NCBI RefSeq assembly: GCF_001971585.1
Contig: NZ_CP019323.1
Location: 2,284,053 to 2,348,052, forward strand
Reading direction: 5' to 3'
DNA: 64,000 nucleotides
Origin: Companilactobacillus allii
Lineage (GTDB): Bacteria > Bacillota > Bacilli > Lactobacillales > Lactobacillaceae
Within the stretch, counting starts at the first letter, position 1, and every line of letters begins with the position of its first letter. Below are positions 16,240 through 24,059 of this stretch, piece by piece. Under the pieces are notes generated by a model, which did not search any database, was not told the DNA's origin, and saw nothing but the letters and a program-made list of their open reading frames with translations. A program made the translations under genes and the position numbers.

Positions 16240-16528
16240 TGATATCACCCATTTCTGCAAGCACATTTTTCTTCATCTCGTAAAGTCCATTAAAACGTGC
16301 TGCATCAGGATTGTCATAACCAAATACAGACTTGGCATAAAAAATAACCGCCTGTTTTACGAGGGGGTTATCGGTGTCTTCTGCTATTTTAATTGGAACC
16401 CCTGCTGTTTTTAGATCATCAATAGCACCATCAATACATGCCTGAATCTCATTTTGAATATTCTCGTCGTCGGTAGTCACCCTTAGGGTGGCTTTGACCA
16501 GTTCATATATTTCATTGGTTTCACTCAT
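16226..16528 (-). CDS. head-tail connector protein (gp6-like)
   Basis: This 100-residue helical protein follows the major capsid gene. Its pattern (LVKATLRVTTDDENIQNEIQACIDGAIDDLKTAGV ... LVKQAVIFYAKSVFGYDNPDAARFNGLYEMKK) is that of the gp6/HK97 connector family. It forms the ring beneath the portal. The ribosome site GAGGTGG lies 4-5 nt before the ATG. Confidence 0.85.
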   Translation of the reverse strand: MSETNEIYELVKATLRVTTDDENIQNEIQACIDGAIDDLKTAGVPIKIAEDTDNPLVKQAVIFYAKSVFGYDNPDAARFNGLYEMKKNVLAEMGDINADE

Positions 16529-16538
16529 CTAACCACCT

Positions 16539-17765
16539 CTATTTAGCAGGAGTAGTAGCGGCCACTTTTGGAGTTAAGATAGCTAATGCTTTCTTATCTA
16601 ATACATTGGCATCCACTACCGTGTAGGCTACGTAGTCGTCTTCACGAGCTTTTGCATGTGTTTCAGTAGTAATTGATAGTGGTGCATTTTGATTCTTTAC
16701 AACACCTGATGTGACGTTACCAAATAACAAGTCGCCTTCGTCAACACCAGCATCAGCTTTTACAACGTAACCAAATAGGCGTCCAACTCCACCAGATGTT
16801 GTGTCTGGAATAAAGTAGGGACGCCCATTACCGTCAACGATATTTGCAAGTTGATTCCAAACAGTTCCATTAGTTGCATAGAAGCAAGCACCGTTTGTAT
16901 AGCTTGAGTGTAGTGTTGAAATTAGTGAGGTCATGTCAGCATATTTGATTTGACCAGTATAGTTAAGAATTTGTTTCTTGCCTTCGTCATCAGCATTTAA
17001 TGCTGTCTTGATACCAGTTGGTTGATCAACACCATTACCGTTGTATGCTGCCAAACCGAGTGCAACACCAATTCTTTCAGCTAATTCTTGTTCAAGGAAT
17101 GTGACAAATTCAGGAATTGCCATTGTCTTCATCTTCCATGAAACTGTTACTGACTTAGATAATTCCTTGCCGTCCAAACGTAGTTGAACGAATGTATTCT
17201 TTTCATCAGCTGTTGGTGTAGCTTCGTCATACCAAGCGGCATCACCTGATTCAATTTCTTTGTGCTTATTGAACGTCAATGTTCCCTTGACTGAGAAGCC
17301 TTTAATGTCTCCCCACAATGGATACTGTTCTTCAGCACGCTTCCAAATGCCTGCTACAACAGTGTCAGGAATTAATGTAGGTGTGTTAATTGTTGTGTGA
17401 GTGAATGAGGCATCGTTCAAAAACTTACGGTTAGTATTTTCATAAATGCTTGTTTCTTCGGCACTCATTTCTTTGCCTAGTAAATGTTTTGCCCAAGCAT
17501 TTTCGTATGTGGCAGTCTTATCAGTGATTGAATTGACTACTGTCCCGTTGACTGGTTGACTCACATCCTTCAAGTCAGGTAGTGTTACGACGCCAGCTTT
17601 AGCATTCTTGTTAGCTTGTGTTGTTGCTTCATCATTGAACTTGGTTTCAAGTGCTTGAGCTTCGTTCTTTAATTTTTCGGCTTTCTCAGTATCTCCAGCG
17701 GTTAGCGCTGTTTGTGCTTCGTTGATTAGTCCGTTATATTTTTCACGGAATTCATTAATATTCAT
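16539..17765 (-). CDS. major capsid protein, HK97 family
   Basis: The 408-residue protein has an N-terminal coiled-coil segment (about 1-60) that in this family acts as a scaffold and is removed by the prohead protease. The HK97 fold follows (for example FSVKGTLTFNKHKEIESGDAAWYDEATPTADE and the LSKSVTVSWKMKTM region). It directly follows the protease gene, with an 11-bp overlap. It builds the icosahedral head. Confidence 0.92.
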   Translation of the reverse strand: MNINEFREKYNGLINEAQTALTAGDTEKAEKLKNEAQALETKFNDEATTQANKNAKAGVVTLPDLKDVSQPVNGTVVNSITDKTATYENAWAKHLLGKEMSAEETSIYENTNRKFLNDASFTHTTINTPTLIPDTVVAGIWKRAEEQYPLWGDIKGFSVKGTLTFNKHKEIESGDAAWYDEATPTADEKNTFVQLRLDGKELSKSVTVSWKMKTMAIPEFVTFLEQELAERIGVALGLAAYNGNGVDQPTGIKTALNADDEGKKQILNYTGQIKYADMTSLISTLHSSYTNGACFYATNGTVWNQLANIVDGNGRPYFIPDTTSGGVGRLFGYVVKADAGVDEGDLLFGNVTSGVVKNQNAPLSITTETHAKAREDDYVAYTVVDANVLDKKALAILTPKVAATTPAK

Positions 17766-18582
17766 ATAAATGTCCTCGCATTTTCATTAGTTCCAATTCA
17801 CTTTTGAGTGAGTTGGTTTTTTCTTTTTTCTTATCTTTGTCTGGATCAGACTTCTTAGTTTTGTCTGGTTCATATTCTTTATCAGAATCGGGCTTTTCCT
17901 CAGTGGATTTATCCTTATCAGGTTTATCCTTGTTTGGTTCGTCTTCCTTTTCTTTGTCCTTATCAGCTTTAGAAGCCTTATTGACAAGATTCAAAAACTT
18001 ATTCAAAGCCTCATCTGAAAACATTGGCTCTAAGCTGTTAGTTAAAACTGGCTGTTTATCTTGCAAAAACAAAACCTCATCAGCGAATCCCTTATCCACT
18101 GCTTCATCGGCAGTGAGCCAAGTTTCATCGTTCATGAGGTTTAAAATATCGTCTTTATTCATATTTGTTTTAGCAGTATAAGCATTTGCCAATGCTGAAT
18201 TGTTGTTCTTAAGCACATCTGACATATGGTCCATGTCTCGGTAATCGCCTTGTTGACCTGATTTAACGTTGTGAATCATCAATTGAGCTGTTGGACTCAT
18301 GGATACCTTGTCCCCTGCCATTGCGATTACAGAAGCAGCAGAAGCAGCTAAACCATAAATTTTCACATTGACTGAGCCGCTGTATTCCTTTAGTGATGAA
18401 TAGATTTCTGAACCAGAAAACACATCGCCACCGCCTGAGTTGATAACCACATCAACATCTTCACCATTAGCATCATTTAATGAATCTTGTACTTTTCTAG
18501 GACTTGTATAATCAAGTCCCAAGAAGTCATACATAACGCCATAATTATTCGGAACTATTGACCCCGTTACTTTGATCGTCAT
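17755..18582 (-). CDS. ClpP-type prohead protease
   Basis: The 275-residue protein carries the ClpP/S14 fold with the catalytic serine in GLAASAAS (Ser81) and histidine in LMIHN (His104), plus the NSGGGDVFSG loop. Its last ~70 residues are a low-complexity tail of Lys, Asp, Glu and Pro that may act in scaffolding or targeting. It cleaves the capsid N-terminal domain during head maturation. The start overlaps the portal gene by 38 bp. Confidence 0.9.
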   Translation of the reverse strand: MTIKVTGSIVPNNYGVMYDFLGLDYTSPRKVQDSLNDANGEDVDVVINSGGGDVFSGSEIYSSLKEYSGSVNVKIYGLAASAASVIAMAGDKVSMSPTAQLMIHNVKSGQQGDYRDMDHMSDVLKNNNSALANAYTAKTNMNKDDILNLMNDETWLTADEAVDKGFADEVLFLQDKQPVLTNSLEPMFSDEALNKFLNLVNKASKADKDKEKEDEPNKDKPDKDKSTEEKPDSDKEYEPDKTKKSDPDKDKKKEKTNSLKSELELMKMRGHLYEY

Positions 18583-19744
18583 TATTTACACCTCCCTTCA
18601 TATCCTTTTCTTTGCCAGTATCCTTGCGAAGAATGTACTCATCGCCGCCATCGCGTGGTGGAAGATTAAAGTAGTCTCTAACTTCATTTGGGCTTAAAAT
18701 TCCACGATCAACAAAACCAGCTAATGCAAGCTTGGTCTGCATTGAAGCATAGGTCATTGAACTAGATTCAAGTTCAATGTGGTTATCAAACGCTTGTTGA
18801 TGTGTATTGAACAACTTAGATGTGAACTGGTCTGATAATTGAATCAGAATAGGCTCAATCTGAGATTCATAGAATGATATCCATTGATTTTCGTTGTAAC
18901 TTGCTTGGATAATAGCTTTGTTAATATTAAATAGGCTGTATATCCTATCTGTCACGGCTTCCATCTGGTCTTTCCCAGGCACATACGGATTAATCTGAAC
19001 TTGCTTCGCATCTGCCTTAGAATCAACGGCAGCAACACCAAACGTGTCTGATTCAGTCTTCAAATAGTTATCTGCGAACTGTTTAGCATTGTCTTTCAAG
19101 TCCTCTGGTCGTAACGAGCTGTTATAAACAAGTAACCAACGAATAGCATTGGAACTCTTGACTGCTTGGATAATTCCTTGGTTGGATACTTCCACAACAT
19201 TCATCAACGATGTGAGTGTGTCGCCAAGTGGTGACCCAAATATTTCATTGTTGGCATAATCTTTTCGCAAATGAATCAAGTCGGTATATTTAAATGTCAT
19301 GTCCCTACCCTCTGTTAAAAAGAAGTGAACATAAACATTCCCCTGAGCATCAATAATCCCATCAAACGAAGTAGCAGAGCTGAGTGGATAAATTCCAGTT
19401 GGAAACCCGTTTGTGTCACGAGTGATCACTGCGAAAGCATTATTATTAAGCTCCAACATGGCAGTCATTTTTTCTTGAAACATTTGACCTGACATTAATG
19501 GATTTGGCTGTTTAAGTAGCATTTTCATATATAAATCAGGGTTCACATTGTCACCTCTGATATGCTTAGCAACGGCTTTACCAACTGCTTGCGCTTTTGT
19601 TCTCACAATTGAACGAATAATATCTGATTGGTACAAATTCCCATTCCAATTAAAAAAGCCGTTCCCATTTTGAACGACCATCTTGTAGTTACTGCTAACT
19701 TTTGGCTTTTCTTGTGGCGAAAATAAATTACTAAATAATCCCAA
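18545..19744 (-). CDS. portal protein, HK97 type
   Basis: The 399-residue protein has family patterns such as SDIIRSIVRTKAQAVGKAVAKH, GNVYVHFFLTEGRDMTFKYTDLIHLRKDY and GILSPNEVRDYFNLPP. It forms the dodecameric ring through which DNA is packed and ejected. The start is TTG, behind AAAGGAAGTG. It lies 20 bp after the large terminase gene. The C-terminus overlaps the prohead protease start. Confidence 0.9.
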   Translation of the reverse strand: MGLFSNLFSPQEKPKVSSNYKMVVQNGNGFFNWNGNLYQSDIIRSIVRTKAQAVGKAVAKHIRGDNVNPDLYMKMLLKQPNPLMSGQMFQEKMTAMLELNNNAFAVITRDTNGFPTGIYPLSSATSFDGIIDAQGNVYVHFFLTEGRDMTFKYTDLIHLRKDYANNEIFGSPLGDTLTSLMNVVEVSNQGIIQAVKSSNAIRWLLVYNSSLRPEDLKDNAKQFADNYLKTESDTFGVAAVDSKADAKQVQINPYVPGKDQMEAVTDRIYSLFNINKAIIQASYNENQWISFYESQIEPILIQLSDQFTSKLFNTHQQAFDNHIELESSSMTYASMQTKLALAGFVDRGILSPNEVRDYFNLPPRDGGDEYILRKDTGKEKDMKGGVNNDDQSNGVNSSE

Positions 19745-19763
19745 TTAATCACTTCCTTTCTTT

Positions 19764-21458
19764 TTAAATGACACTGTTATAGTCGTCCAAATATTCATCA
19801 CGAATCGTATAAGCGTCTAATAATGAAGCAACACCATCGATACGTTTAGTTTTAGACTTACCCTTAGCAGGTTGAATGTTGTTATTTTTATCAATGTCCA
19901 CAGATGTGTTGGACAAACACCATTTCAAAATTGGATTATTGTTATAAACAATTAATTTAGATTTCAAGTCAGCACCCATTGACTGCATCGGACTTGATAA
20001 AGTCTTCTTACCCTGTATTACAGGCTCTGTGACACCACGACCAAACTCATTGTTAAGTTCATCAATCAGATAAGCAGCAGACCAAGAATCATAGCCAATC
20101 TTGTATAAGTAGATGTCATCTTTATCTTGCAAGTCCTTGAACCACTCTGTTATCTCGTGATAGTTGACCTTGTTGCCTTGGGACAATCTGATAAGTCCCC
20201 TATCTTTCCATTTATCATAAGGAATCTTGTCTTCTACAATGTGTCTTTCAAAACTGTTCTCTGGAATCCAATACATTTGCTTAACATAAATGTGTGGATC
20301 ATTAGGAACCTGAAAAATAGCCGTTGCACAAGTTAAATCAGTAGTAGCAGATAAATCAATTCCACCAATTCCGTACCTTGGCTTCAATTCTGAAATATCG
20401 AACGTCTTTTCATTATTCAAATCTTCAAAGTTTAGCCATGCTTCTGTAGAAGTTTCACGAATATTAAATTCCTTGCAAACAAGGTTTTTAATCAGCGAAT
20501 GATTATGTTTAGCACGCTCAACCTTTTCAGCTAAGGTGGTTTTATTCTTAATCGTTCCTAAGCCGGGGTTAGCTTTCTTCCACATAGCTGGAACCGTCCA
20601 TTCATTGCGGTTGTCTAACTCGTAAATAAAGAATATTGATCGGTAATCTTTATACCCGTCATCTTGCTCATAACCATTAACGGTTTGAACACCCTCGTCA
20701 TAAATCTGGTCGTAAATATCTTCTCTAACCGTACCAGCAGTAGAAGTAATAAATATTAATGGCTCTTCACGAGCAGTGATACCATCAGCCATGATGTTAT
20801 AAAGAGCTTCTCCATTCTTCCATTGGTGAATTTCGTCCATTAAAACACCGTGAACGTTCAAACCATCCAAGGTATCAGAATCGGCCGAAAGTGGTTTAAA
20901 AACGCCGTCATTAAAGTTGACTGAATCAAGTTCAGCAATCTTAGGCTTGATAATTTTTCTTAAATCAGGCGACTTTCTAACCATCGACTTGGCTTCATTC
21001 CAGATAATTTTGGCTTGGTCTTTCTTGGTAGCAACCGCATAAACTTCTGGTCCGGGTTCACCATCAGCAACTTGTAGATACAAAGAAACGGCAGACCCTA
21101 ACAAGGACTTGCCGTTTTTCTTTCCAATAATTAATGTTGCACGTTGATATTGTCTATTGCCGTTAGAATCAATGAAACCGAAGATGGCGGCTAACATAGC
21201 TTTTTCCCAAAGCTCAAGTACAATTTTCTTGCCACCCATCTTGCCTTTAGAATGTCTGCAATAATTCTCAATAAACTCAATAACGTGATTACCACGAAAG
21301 TTGGAGTAGTAGAAGTCTTGTTCATCGTGCTTTAACTTCCACACCAGATGTTTGTACGTCAGATATATCTTCTGACTAACGACGTTCTTACCGCCATTCT
21401 GTTTAAATGTGTTCCAGTATTCTAAGATTGGATCATAATCATCTGGATATTTAATCAT
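19764..21458 (-). CDS. terL: terminase large subunit
   Basis: The 564-residue protein has an N-terminal packaging ATPase with Walker A-like IIGKKNGKSLL and Walker B with catalytic acid (VLMDEIHQW). A C-terminal RNase H-like nuclease domain includes GGIDLSATTDLT. It drives DNA into the prohead and cuts the concatemer. ATG 21458 (AGGTG upstream) is preferred to the in-frame GTG at 21467. The gene overlaps the small subunit by 8 bp. Confidence 0.93.
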   Translation of the reverse strand: MIKYPDDYDPILEYWNTFKQNGGKNVVSQKIYLTYKHLVWKLKHDEQDFYYSNFRGNHVIEFIENYCRHSKGKMGGKKIVLELWEKAMLAAIFGFIDSNGNRQYQRATLIIGKKNGKSLLGSAVSLYLQVADGEPGPEVYAVATKKDQAKIIWNEAKSMVRKSPDLRKIIKPKIAELDSVNFNDGVFKPLSADSDTLDGLNVHGVLMDEIHQWKNGEALYNIMADGITAREEPLIFITSTAGTVREDIYDQIYDEGVQTVNGYEQDDGYKDYRSIFFIYELDNRNEWTVPAMWKKANPGLGTIKNKTTLAEKVERAKHNHSLIKNLVCKEFNIRETSTEAWLNFEDLNNEKTFDISELKPRYGIGGIDLSATTDLTCATAIFQVPNDPHIYVKQMYWIPENSFERHIVEDKIPYDKWKDRGLIRLSQGNKVNYHEITEWFKDLQDKDDIYLYKIGYDSWSAAYLIDELNNEFGRGVTEPVIQGKKTLSSPMQSMGADLKSKLIVYNNNPILKWCLSNTSVDIDKNNNIQPAKGKSKTKRIDGVASLLDAYTIRDEYLDDYNSVI

Positions 21459-21819
21459 TTCTTTCACCTAGAAACTGTTTAAAATTGGCGTCATCATCGG
21501 TTTTAGCAGGCATTGGCACGTCTTTTGGAAGTAAACCAATCAACTTATCATAAGTGGCAGTGAACCTATTAATCATAGTGTTGTAAGACTTTTGTGCTGG
21601 ATTCTCGACTAGCATCTTTTGTTTTCCATTTTCCATCATGTAAGTAGCGCCGTTTTCTTTAACATCATCTTCCAAGTTTTGGAGGGTGATAGTCATAAAT
21701 GCCAGTCTTTCAATTAGTTTGTCAGCTATATCTCGCTTTTTATCAGGTATTTCAACAAAGGCTTCTTTAAGTGACTTTTTTTCCTTATTAATTCTTGTGT
21801 TCTCTGTTTTAACACTCAT
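21451..21819 (-). CDS. terS: terminase small subunit, P27 family
   Basis: The 122-residue protein lies just upstream of the large subunit and has the P27-type pattern, including QNLEDDVKENGATYMMENGKQKMLVENPAQKSYNTMINRFTATYDKLIGLLP. It recognises the packaging site and loads the large subunit. A G-rich ribosome site lies before the ATG. The AT-rich, G/C-tract region just upstream (21820-22017) is the likely target. Confidence 0.88.
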   Translation of the reverse strand: MSVKTENTRINKEKKSLKEAFVEIPDKKRDIADKLIERLAFMTITLQNLEDDVKENGATYMMENGKQKMLVENPAQKSYNTMINRFTATYDKLIGLLPKDVPMPAKTDDDANFKQFLGERND

Positions 21820-22017
21820 ATTATGTAACCCCCCTCATGTAAGATTTAAGCTGCGTGTTACAGCAATGTTCATCATCGGTGCCTAACCCCCCCAACGGTT
21901 ACAGCGATTTAAGGGGGGGACTGAAAAAAATAAAAATTTTCTAAAAAATAATTTTAAATTTTAAAAAAATATTTTTTTGTGATGAAATAATAAATAGTTA
22001 GTACGAATATATTTTAT
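21820..22017. other. non-coding terS-HNH interval, candidate cos packaging site
   Basis: No gene fits in these ~200 bp. The right part (21895-21919) holds CCCCCCC...GGGGGGG arms around 19 bp, and another C run at 21828-21834. A very AT-rich stretch follows (21925-22015). HK97-type phages with an HNH nuclease gene beside terS usually use cohesive ends, and the cos site lies exactly here. The exact nick positions cannot be read from one sequence. Confidence 0.45.
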
Positions 22018-22356
22018 TTAATTAAAATAGTTTTGTTTGTCTTCTTCATTAACATCAACCAAGTTACCTTCATCATCAAATATTAATCCTTGTCTAGTAG
22101 TTGTATCATTACGATGATGTTCTTTGTTATGACAGTCTTGACATAAGTATTCTAGGTTGTCGAAGTTCAACGTGATGTCAGGATCATGTATGTTATCAGT
22201 ATTTAGATAAGTCTTGTGATGTACTATCCATCCAGGTTTATACTCACCATTGGCTAAACAACGTTCACACAATCCACCAACTGATTGAATGTATGAAGCT
22301 CTGCACTTGTGCCACTTCTTACTTGAATAGAACCATTTAGCCCACGACTTGGCCAT
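22018..22356 (-). CDS. HNH endonuclease of the packaging module
   Basis: The 112-residue protein has the HNH motif (IVHHKTYL ... NFDNLEYLCQDCHNKEHH) and zinc-binding pairs CERC and CQDC. In cos-type siphophages such a nuclease next to the terminase genes is needed for cutting at cos together with the large terminase. It is the first gene of the late (packaging and structure) cluster. Confidence 0.9.
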   Translation of the reverse strand: MAKSWAKWFYSSKKWHKCRASYIQSVGGLCERCLANGEYKPGWIVHHKTYLNTDNIHDPDITLNFDNLEYLCQDCHNKEHHRNDTTTRQGLIFDDEGNLVDVNEEDKQNYFN

Positions 22357-22432
22357 GTATAGTCACCACCTTTGCTTATAATTAAATGATATGTACTATG
22401 ATACTATGTAGATATTAATAGGAGGATATAAA

Positions 22433-22738
22433 ATGAAGCAGTCAATACTAAATGACCCCACTGATAAGGAAGAGATAAAGAATAGGACTATCGATTGGAC
22501 ACATAGGCTGGATACTTGCATTGCAGACCCAGCCAATTCAATTGAAGTATTTCGTTCCTTACGTGAAGAGATGAGAAATGAACATGAGTTTGCAAAGCAA
22601 ACAGACAACTATCTTCTTGAATCAATTAGCCAAGAAGTAGCTCAATCTGCTGGTGGAAGAATAACTAAAGGCAATGTTAAAAGCATTGCTTCAGATTTAA
22701 AAATTGGGTTAAGTTATCACTTACACACAGATTTCTAA
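22433..22738 (+). CDS. 101-residue protein, moron-like gene on the opposite strand
   Basis: This gene reads rightward inside the leftward lytic cluster. It has its own strong ribosome site (AGGAGG), a plausible promoter (TTGCTT near 22373, TACTAT near 22395) and its own terminator behind it. Such a unit is how phage morons look. The protein is hydrophilic and helical (KNRTIDWTHRLDTCIADPANSIEVFRSLREEMRNEHEFAKQ), with no signal peptide or membrane helix. I recognise no family. Expression in the lysogen, for example for exclusion or defence, is possible but not shown. Confidence 0.7.
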   Translation: MKQSILNDPTDKEEIKNRTIDWTHRLDTCIADPANSIEVFRSLREEMRNEHEFAKQTDNYLLESISQEVAQSAGGRITKGNVKSIASDLKIGLSYHLHTDF

Positions 22739-22742
22739 TAAT

Positions 22743-22784
22743 TCAACAACAGCTGCTTATCATTTGGTGGCTGTTTTTTTATAA
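22743..22784 (+). terminator. terminator of the moron-like gene
   Basis: AACAGC pairs with GCTGTT around a ~16-nt loop and is followed by seven T, a few bases after the stop codon. Confidence 0.7.
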
Positions 22785-22785
22785 A

Positions 22786-22906
22786 ATAAAAAGACCAATA
22801 CTTAAAGTATCAGTCTTCCTAACTTTCAATCTCTCATAGCGGAACGCTATGGTACTATAATATAATTTTTGAAAGGCTCAATCGTGCCAACATCGTGCCA
22901 ATTATT
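22786..22906. other. intergenic hairpins between late activator and moron
   Basis: Two hairpins are visible: an imperfect one, AAGACCAATACTT / AAGTATCAGTCTT (22790-22816), and the perfect CATAGCG-GAA-CGCTATG (22835-22851). They follow the late-activator gene in the leftward direction and could act as its terminator or as the target of late control. Confidence 0.4.
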
Positions 22907-23275
22907 TTAAGGCTCATATATTTCTAACTCATTTGCAAGATTATTTAAGAATTCACTTTTCAATCTCTTGATTGTTCTCACTGAAAGACTAACAACATGA
23001 TTATAGTTAAGTCCTTCCAATGTATATGTACGATACTTTTTGAAATACAACTCTTTGATAATCATCTGAGTTTCGAAATTCGATTCGAAGAAGCACTTTT
23101 CAACTGCTTTCTTCTCACGTTCCAGCATGTTAAGTCTTCTGTCAGCATCTAAGGTAACCATCATTGTTTCTTGTGGTTTCGATATTTTAGATGACTTCCC
23201 ACCACCTACATTCTCATCAATTTCTCGATGTGGCACCATTATTTCTTCCTTACGTTTCTTAATGTAATTATCCAT
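22907..23275 (-). CDS. late transcription activator, RinA/ArpU (DUF722-like) type
   Basis: The basic, helical protein ends with a sigma-70 region 4-like helix-turn-helix (LEGLNYNHVVSLSVRTIKRLKSEFLNNLANELE). This gene sits last in the early region and just before HNH/terminase, the usual place for the activator of late genes. The listed ATG has no ribosome site. The same frame is open upstream through RRDIKLRIETILKDYPD and meets a perfect AAGGAGGG at 23345-23338, so translation very likely begins at a rare codon (ATC at 23332 or 23329, or ATA at 23335), adding about 18-20 residues. Confidence 0.75.
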   Translation of the reverse strand: MDNYIKKRKEEIMVPHREIDENVGGGKSSKISKPQETMMVTLDADRRLNMLEREKKAVEKCFFESNFETQMIIKELYFKKYRTYTLEGLNYNHVVSLSVRTIKRLKSEFLNNLANELEIYEP

Positions 23276-23312
23276 GTCAGGATAATCTTTTAAAATGGTT
23301 TCAATTCTAAGT

Positions 23313-23474
23313 TTAATGTCTCGTCTGATGATTATTACCCTCCTTAGCGGTCCAGTTACTTTCAGTTGATTTATTCATTACGTCTAAAATAAGGTCTAGG
23401 TAAGAATAAATATCCCCGCCTTCGTACTCATCGAGCAGCTCAAACACTGGCGATTCATTATTTTTTGATGTCAT
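23313..23474 (-). CDS. 53-residue acidic protein
   Basis: This small ORF follows a GGGGGA ribosome site (23486-23481). The first half (VFELLDEYEGGDIYSYLDLILDVMN) is clearly related to the second half of the next upstream gene's product (AFKLLDDYDGEDIDVHMDFVFDLVN), so the two are paralogues. Its last codons overlap the leader and the probable start of the late activator. The function is unknown. The acidic character could fit a DNA mimic, but that is speculation. Confidence 0.55.
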   Translation of the reverse strand: MTSKNNESPVFELLDEYEGGDIYSYLDLILDVMNKSTESNWTAKEGNNHQTRH

Positions 23475-23510
23475 TATTTATCCCCCTTAAATATCTCAAT
23501 ATTTTATTAA

Positions 23511-23744
23511 TTATTCAGTATCTTTCGGTTGATTATCTTGATCCAAATTATTCACTACATCATCTAATTTATTCACTAAATCAAAAACAAAGTCCATGTG
23601 AACATCAATATCCTCACCATCATAATCATCAAGCAGCTTAAATGCTAATGCTTCTTCTACTTCATCATTTTCTCTAATTAATTTCATTATTTTATGAAAT
23701 GATTTGCTAAATTCTTTTAGTTTGTTGATTTCTTCTTTAGTCAT
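23511..23744 (-). CDS. 77-residue acidic protein, paralogue of its neighbour
   Basis: The N-terminus is helical and mixed-charge (MTKEEINKLKEFSKSFHKIMKLIREND). The remainder is strongly acidic and shares the LLDxYxGxDI pattern with the product of the downstream 53-residue gene. The ribosome site AAGGAGATAAAT precedes its ATG. No family is recognised. Confidence 0.6.
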   Translation of the reverse strand: MTKEEINKLKEFSKSFHKIMKLIRENDEVEEALAFKLLDDYDGEDIDVHMDFVFDLVNKLDDVVNNLDQDNQPKDTE

Positions 23745-23755
23745 TATTTATCTCC

Positions 23756-24046
23756 TTAAATACATATATTTCTCTGGTTATCCATATACACATAATTTAT
23801 TTTTTCTCCGTAATATCTTCCAATAACGTTTTGACGAAGTGACTTGATTAAATCTTTTCGATATCGTTCAATCGAATTATTTTTTTTGCAAAAAATCATA
23901 TAATCATCGGTTATTTTCATATCAATCACATTGTCAATTGAAACTGTCTTCCCATCAAAATCTAAAATAATTTTGTATACATAAATTTTTTCTAATTCTT
24001 TTTGTTCATCCTTGCTATATCCCCTTAAAATTCTTACGTTGTCCAT
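23756..24046 (-). CDS. 96-residue early protein, function unknown
   Basis: The product alternates short strands and helices (KIILDFDGKTVSIDNVIDMKITDDYMIFCKK, then a basic part SIERYRKDLIKSLRQ). It has a good ribosome site (AGGAGG) and lies 13 bp after the methyltransferase gene. No family or catalytic motif can be seen. Confidence 0.6.
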   Translation of the reverse strand: MDNVRILRGYSKDEQKELEKIYVYKIILDFDGKTVSIDNVIDMKITDDYMIFCKKNNSIERYRKDLIKSLRQNVIGRYYGEKINYVYMDNQRNICI

Positions 24047-24059
24047 TTAATTAGTCCTC

